A stretch of DNA of 5,192 nt, from contig PKZI01000244.1 of NCBI GenBank assembly GCA_003133005.1, positions 1-5,192 of the forward strand, read 5' to 3'. This DNA comes from Acidimicrobiaceae bacterium (GTDB lineage Bacteria; Actinomycetota; Acidimicrobiia; Acidimicrobiales; RAAP-2). Within the stretch, counting starts at the first letter, position 1; each line of letters starts with the position of its first letter. Below, one piece after another: positions 1 to 5,192 of this stretch. Position numbers and translations under genes: made by a program. The notes under the pieces were generated by a model. That model searched no databases. It worked only from the letters and a program-made list of their open reading frames with translations, and was not told where the DNA came from.

Positions 1-1
1 T

Positions 2-208
2 GACTGCGAGCAGCGCAGTGACCGACCAGTGTTCGTGACCGGTGGTGTCGATGCTTCAAATATCGCGTCGCTAGTACAGGCCGGGTTGCGTCGTTTTGTC
101 ATCGTTCGTTACCTCACGCAGTCACGTGATCCCGAAGGCGCGGCGCGTCAGCTTCGAACAACGTTGGACGACGAACTCTCAGCGGTGGCGATCGAGCCAA
201 CCCAGTAG
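2..208 (+). CDS. thiE: Thiamine-phosphate synthase, C-terminal fragment (5' end outside window)
   Basis: An open frame enters from the left edge and ends at TAG 206-208, giving 68 visible residues. Near the start is PVFVTGGVDASNI, followed by AGLRRFVIVRYLTQSRDPEGAAR and a helical tail. This matches the end of ThiE: the phosphate-binding Gly-Gly loop (G14-G15 of the fragment) after a beta strand, an Ala-Gly-x-Arg-Arg turn, the last barrel strand (hydrophobic, ending in VR) and the 'DP-x-x-AAR' final helix. ThiE is a cytoplasmic TIM-barrel enzyme that joins the pyrimidine (HMP-PP) and thiazole phosphate precursors to make thiamine phosphate. About two thirds of the protein lies upstream and is not visible. 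The residues after DDEL (last nine) look like a non-conserved tail. The last 30 bases overlap the convergent hydrolase-like gene. A ThiE-like TenI paralogue cannot be excluded from this fragment alone. Confidence 0.
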   Translation, partial: DCEQRSDRPVFVTGGVDASNIASLVQAGLRRFVIVRYLTQSRDPEGAARQLRTTLDDELSAVAIEPTQ

Positions 209-925
209 CGTCGCGACCATTCGCGGATCGGCGCGCAACTGGTGACCCGCACCTTGGATGATACGAAGTTCCGCGCGGCCATCGGCAGCGGCGAGAAGAT
301 CGCGCGCGTCGCTGATGGGAACCTCGAGGTCGTCCGCCCCGTGACCAATCAACAAACGACGTGGGGGAATTTTCGCGATCGAAACCAACGGATCGATCGC
401 CAGTACGTCGTGACGTAACTCTTCTGGGGAAAGCAGGTCCTTCTTGTTCCCAACGACGCCCGCGACCTGCACGGCGTGATGGAAGTCTTCCGCGCTTGAA
501 GTCCACTGGTCAAGGTGCGCGGGAGCAGCGAAGGAGGCGACACCGCGCACCCGCTCATCGCTGGCTGCCGTCGCCAACGCGAGCGCACCGCCAAAACCGA
601 ATCCGGCGAGGGAGATCTTTTGATCACCCGCGTCGACGCGGTCGATGATTGCGTTGAGGTCGCTACGCCACTTGGTCGCCGAAAACGTGCCGGTGCTTCC
701 CCCTACCCCTGAGAACGTGCCCGTCGCGACGATCCAGCCCGACTCGTTCGCAAGATGCTCGGCGAGTTCGGGCAGCAGTCCCGCGGCCTGGCGGCCCATG
801 CCCAGGGCGCGCGGTAAGCCGTGCACGAGTACGAGCAAGTGACCAATGTCGGGACGTGCGCTCGAGGTCGCGATGCGCAAATCAAGAACGGAGCCCTCGC
901 TTTTTATCTGCTCGTGGGCCAGCAC
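179..925 (-). CDS. Alpha/beta-hydrolase-fold protein with a Gly at the nucleophile position
   Basis: The 248-residue product has the usual size and order of a single-domain alpha/beta hydrolase. An oxyanion-type HGLPRALG loop follows strand 3 (H35-G36). The nucleophile elbow is GFGFGG (108-113), the strand-7 acid is in HGADDLEVP (D199 at the usual place), and the catalytic His is in GAGHQL (H228). The elbow would normally read G-x-S-x-G; residue 110 is Gly (codon GGT, plus-strand 596-598), so a standard Ser esterase mechanism is not expected although Asp and His remain. No signal peptide or membrane segment is seen, so it is probably cytoplasmic. The start is GTG at 925, only 6 nt after the dehydrogenase stop, suggesting translational coupling; no strong Shine-Dalgarno is visible. 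The frame stays open and conserved-looking to the end, so this is not a decayed gene. Substrate unknown; a non-hydrolytic or altered-mechanism role is possible. Confidence 0.8.
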   Translation of the reverse strand: MLAHEQIKSEGSVLDLRIATSSARPDIGHLLVLVHGLPRALGMGRQAAGLLPELAEHLANESGWIVATGTFSGVGGSTGTFSATKWRSDLNAIIDRVDAGDQKISLAGFGFGGALALATAASDERVRGVASFAAPAHLDQWTSSAEDFHHAVQVAGVVGNKKDLLSPEELRHDVLAIDPLVSIAKIPPRRLLIGHGADDLEVPISDARDLLAAADGRAELRIIQGAGHQLRADPRMVATLLGWLDRHR

Positions 926-931
926 GCTCGC

Positions 932-2047
932 CTAGATGTTCAGTTCCAGCGCCAGCAACTCACGGTGATACGCCGGGTCGCCGAGGAACAATTCCGAGCT
1001 CTTCGCCCGTTTGAAATAGAGATGCGCGTGGTGCTCCCAGGTAAATCCAATGCCCCCATGGATCTGGATGTTCTCTGCGGCGCAGTGAAAATACGCCTCG
1101 GAGCAAAATGATTTCGCGAGACTCGCCGCGATCGGCAGTTCGTCGTTGAGTTCTTGGGACGCCCACGCGGCGTAGTACGCGGCGGACTTCGCCGATTCGA
1201 CGTCGAGCAACATGTCCGCGCACTTGTGCTTGATCGCCTGAAACGACCCAATGGGACGACCAAACTGCACGCGGTTCTTCGCGTACTCAACGGCATTCGT
1301 CAGAACGCGTTGCGCTCCGCCCACTTGTTCGGCCGCGAGTGCAGACTCGGCGACCTGCAACATCGTCGTGAGTCCCGTCAGTGCGCCGCCCTCTACGCCA
1401 ACGAGCGCGCTCGATACGTCTTTCAATTCCAAGCGACTTTGTTTGCGCGTCTGGTCCATCGTCGCGAGCGCGCTACGTGTGAGACCCGACGCATCGCCTC
1501 GCACGGCGAAAAGTGACAGACCCTTTTCGCTCATCGCGGGGATCAGCAACAGCGATGCAAGGTTCCCGTCGGTGACGTAGTTTGCGACGCCGTTGAGTAC
1601 AAATCCGTCGCCTTCGGCGCGCGCCGTCGCCGAAGTGCGCGAAAGATCCCAATCACCAGTGTCGTCGGTAAGTGCGACGGTAGCGATCGTGTCGCCCGAC
1701 GCAATACCGGGAAGATACGTCGCCTTGTCCTGCTCACTTCCCACGAAGAGCAGTGCATTGGCCGCGAGCGCGACGCTAGAGAAATAGGGCGAACAGAAGA
1801 GCGCCGCACCCATCTCTTCGAAGACTACGTACAATTCGACCGGGCCGAATCCCTGTCCCCCGTACTGTTCGGGGATTCCCAAGCCCTGTAGGGCGAGTTC
1901 ATTCGCCATGAGCGCCCACACGTCGGGGTCGTAGCCTTCGGGCGTCGCCATGAGTCGGCGTACTTCGGTCTCGGGTGACTTCTCTTCCAAGAAGCGTCGC
2001 ACCATCTTTCGGAGTTCTTCTTGTTCCTCGCTAAAGCCAAAGTTCAT
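932..2047 (-). CDS. Acyl-CoA dehydrogenase family protein (FadE type)
   Basis: The 371-residue product has the full acyl-CoA dehydrogenase layout: an N-terminal helical domain (about 1-115, beginning FSEEQEELRKMVRRFL, with the GLGIPEQYGGQG segment at 55-66), a middle beta domain (about 120-215) and a C-terminal helical domain with NRVQFGRPIGSFQAIKHK (258-275) and the FAD-contacting QIHGGIGFTWEH region (328-339). Such flavoenzymes oxidise acyl-CoA to trans-2-enoyl-CoA and pass electrons to ETF. The position equivalent to Glu376 of medium-chain dehydrogenase is Leu355 (in LFLGDPAYHR), so the base must be elsewhere; Glu240 in AAEQVGGAQ is the best candidate. This resembles actinobacterial FadE proteins used on branched, aromatic or sterol side-chain CoA esters, some of which work as two-gene heteromers; no second fadE lies beside it. 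The ATG start at 2047 has an AAGGGA ribosome site. It leads the minus-strand operon with the hydrolase-like gene. Exact substrate unknown. Confidence 0.93.
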   Translation of the reverse strand: MNFGFSEEQEELRKMVRRFLEEKSPETEVRRLMATPEGYDPDVWALMANELALQGLGIPEQYGGQGFGPVELYVVFEEMGAALFCSPYFSSVALAANALLFVGSEQDKATYLPGIASGDTIATVALTDDTGDWDLSRTSATARAEGDGFVLNGVANYVTDGNLASLLLIPAMSEKGLSLFAVRGDASGLTRSALATMDQTRKQSRLELKDVSSALVGVEGGALTGLTTMLQVAESALAAEQVGGAQRVLTNAVEYAKNRVQFGRPIGSFQAIKHKCADMLLDVESAKSAAYYAAWASQELNDELPIAASLAKSFCSEAYFHCAAENIQIHGGIGFTWEHHAHLYFKRAKSSELFLGDPAYHRELLALELNI

Positions 2048-5000
2048 CGCGATCCCTTTTCCCCCAGCCGTTCACAACGACCGATGAAAGCGAGATTAGT
2101 CAATACTGGACGGCGCGCAGAACGTGGCATTCTGGGAGCGTGGATGACGTCGAACTCGTATGGTCCAACGACCACGCCGAAGTGCACCGCTTCGTCGTGG
2201 GTCCGGTCGACAACAACGTCTTTGTCGTGCGATGTCGACGCACGGGTATCGCAACGTTGATAGACGCCGCCAACGAACACGATCGACTGCTACGTGTGGC
2301 GACGCGTCTGGGCGTCAACTCAGTGCTCGAGACGCACGGCCACTGGGACCATATCGGGGCCGTCGAACAGGTGCGTGAGGCGGGCATCGACGTGTGGGTT
2401 CGCAACGAAGACGCCGCGATGTTGCCGAGCTACGACCATTTGTTGGACGACGACGTCGTGCACACGGTGGGAGACCTGGAACTGCGTACGTTGCACACCC
2501 CCGGCCACACGCCGGGATCTATCTCCTTCGCCCTCGAAGGCACGCCTTTGCTCTTCACCGGCGACACCCTCTTTCCCGGCGGGCCGGGTAACGCGACCTT
2601 CGAAGGCGGGGACTTCACCACGATTATCCACTCCATAGAAGAACGGATCTTTCGCGTGTTTCGCCCCGACACCATCATCTGGCCGGGTCACGGTGCGAGC
2701 TCGACGCTCGGCGCCGAAGCGCCACATCTCGATGAGTGGGTGGCACGCGGCTGGTAACTCGGTCTATCGCTCATGACGCGCCGGTAGGCTCGTACACGTG
2801 TCTGAGCCCCTTTTAGAACTGCGAAACCTCCATTGTGAGGCCGAAGGTGCCAGCATCCTGCGTGGGGTTGACCTCTCAGTGGGCGAGGGTGAAGTGCACG
2901 CGCTCATGGGCCCCAACGGTGCCGGCAAGTCCACCCTCGCCAACGTGATCATGGGCCATCCGGGTTACACCGTTACCGCGGGTCAGATTCTCTTGCGCGG
3001 ACACGATATTGCGTCCTGGACTCCCGACGAGCGCGCTCGCGCTGGGATTTTTCTCGCGTTCCAATATCCCGAGGCGATCAGCGGCGTTTCGGTGGTCCAG
3101 TTCCTGCGTCAAGCGATCGCCGCACGAAAGAACCTGGACGAATTGAGCGTCCTCGAAGTACGGCTCGATCTCATGGAGTGGATGGACCGACTCGGCATGG
3201 ACCCCGCGTTCGCCGAGCGACACCTGAATGACGGCTTTTCGGGTGGCGAACGAAAGCGTAACGAGGTTCTCCAAATGGCGCTGCTCGCGCCCGAAATTGC
3301 CCTGCTCGACGAGACCGACTCGGGCCTGGACATCGACGCACTTCGCGTGGTCGCGCGCGGTGTTCGCACCGTGCGTTCCGATCACCCACTCATGGGTGTC
3401 GTGGTCGTGACCCACTACGTCAAGCTGCTCGAGGAGATCGCGCCGGACTTCGTCCACATCCTCGTCGACGGTCAGATCGTTCGCTCGGGCGGGGCCGAAC
3501 TCGCCCAACAGATCGAACTCGAGGGCTACGACACCTTTCGACCGGTCACGCTGTGACCAGTTTCGATCCCCGACGCGTACGAGACGACACTCCTCTGCTC
3601 ACCCGCGTCATCAATGACCGTCCGATCACCTTTCTGGACTCGGCGGCGTCGTCGCTGCCGCCCCGTGCGGTCATTGAGGCAATGAGTCGACATTACGAGC
3701 GTCGCCACGCCAACGTGCATCGCGGCGTGTACCAGACCGCCAACGAGTCGACCGAGTCCTACGAGGGCGCGAGAGCAGCGATTGCGCGCTTCATCAAGGC
3801 GCCGGGTGGAGCCAACGAGATCGTCTTCACGAAGAACGCGACCGAGTCATTCAACCTTCTCGCGAAGTCGTGGGGTGGCGCGAACCTCAAGAGCGGCGAC
3901 GTCGTTTTGCTAAGTGAGATGGAGCACCACGCGAACATCGTTCCGTGGTACCAACTGCGTGAGAAGACCGGCATCGAGGTCCGCTTCATACCCGTTGGCG
4001 ACGACTATCGATTGGACCTTAGGAACATTGACGCGTTGCTCGAGGGTGTGAAACTACTCTCGGTCACGAGCATGTCCAACGTGCTCGGCACAATCAACCC
4101 GATCAAGGAACTCGCCCGGACCGCGCACGCTCACGGCGCACTCGTCGCCATCGATGCGGCACAATCAATCGGACACCTGCCCACGGACGTCACCGACACG
4201 GACGTCGACTTCTATTGCTTCTCCGCCCACAAGATGCTGGGGCCCACGGGTCTCGGCGTCTTTTGGACGCGTGAGGAGATTCTCGCCGACATGCCACCTT
4301 TCCTCGGCGGGGGTGGAATGATCGCCGACGTCTCGACTACCGGTTACATTCCCGCGAAGGGCCCCACTCGATTCGAGGCGGGCACGCCGCCCATCGCCGA
4401 GGCGGCCGGCCTCAACGCCGCCGTGATGTACCTCGAGGGCCTCGGCATGGACAACGTCCACGAGCACGAACGCCACCTCACCGATGATGCACTGACGCGT
4501 CTCGAGGACGAATTCGATGGTCGAATCCGCGTGATCGGACCCGACGACACGAACGACCGCGGCGCCGTGCTCAGTCTTGACGTCCTGGGTGTGCACGCAC
4601 ACGACGTCGCTCAGGTTCTCGATCAATTCGGGGTCTGCATTCGACCCGGACATCACTGTGCCAAGCCGCTTATGAAGCGATTCAATCTCACCGCGACCGC
4701 GCGCGCTTCCTATGGTCCGTACTCGCTGGTCCAAGATACCGACGTTTTGCTCGAAGCGCTCACCGACGCCGTAAAGCTCTTTGGCTAGACCATGTCGAAC
4801 CTCGACGACCTCTATCGCGAAGTCATCCTCGACCACTACCGCTCGCCGCGCAACCGCGGCGAGCTCGAATCGCCACCCGCCATTCGCGTCGAGGGGTTCA
4901 ATCCACTCTGCGGCGACGAAATCGTGGTGTACCTAGTAGTGCACGACGGTACGCTCGTCGACATCAAGTTAACGGGTCACGGTTGTTCGATTTCACAATC

Positions 5001-5192
5001 GTCGTCGTCACTGATGAGCGCCGCCGTGAAGGGCAAGTCACTCGATCAAGTGCGCGACACCATTACGAATTTCAAAAAGCTCATGACGGTCCACGAATCC
5101 TCACTCGAGAGTGACGCGACCCCTGAGCCGCTCGACGTCCGTGCAATGGGCGAGCTCGCCGCCTTACAGGGCGTCGTCAAGTTTCCCGTTCG

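Overview
The window looks like ordinary chromosomal DNA from a GC-rich actinobacterium. An uncultured or aquatic member of Acidimicrobiia is my best guess. Reasons: a SUF system that uses SufU as sulfur-transfer partner, a FadE-type acyl-CoA dehydrogenase of the actinobacterial kind, GTG starts in four of the six genes whose start is visible, and a leaderless-type promoter (TAGGCT, 7 nt, then GTG) in front of sufC. The lineage is inference; no rRNA or other marker gene is present.

Layout. At the left edge (2-208, +) is the 3' end of a gene whose product resembles the C-terminus of thiamine-phosphate synthase (ThiE). Its last 30 bases overlap, tail to tail, a minus-strand pair: an acyl-CoA dehydrogenase (2047-932) followed after 6 nt by an alpha/beta-hydrolase-fold protein (925-179). 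A 92-bp divergent intergenic region (2048-2139) separates this pair from the plus-strand genes. Those are a small metallo-beta-lactamase-fold hydrolase (2140-2757), a 40-bp gap holding the leaderless promoter, then sufC (2798-3556), sufS (3553-4788, 4-bp overlap) and the 5' part of sufU (4792 to the window edge, 3-nt gap).

How the genes work together. SufS takes sulfur from cysteine, SufU accepts it as a persulfide, and SufC is the ATPase of the scaffold that builds the Fe-S cluster. The tight sufC-sufS-sufU spacing indicates one translationally coupled unit. SufB and SufD, the obligate partners of SufC, are not upstream in this window and must lie elsewhere. The dehydrogenase and hydrolase-like protein probably form a small acyl-CoA catabolic operon of unknown substrate.

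I found no mobile element, CRISPR array, RNA gene or clear terminator, and no new system. The points most worth a second look are: the hydrolase-fold protein has Gly in place of the catalytic Ser; the dehydrogenase lacks the Glu at the common C-terminal catalytic position; and sufC is promoted separately from sufB/sufD, next to a metallo-hydrolase.
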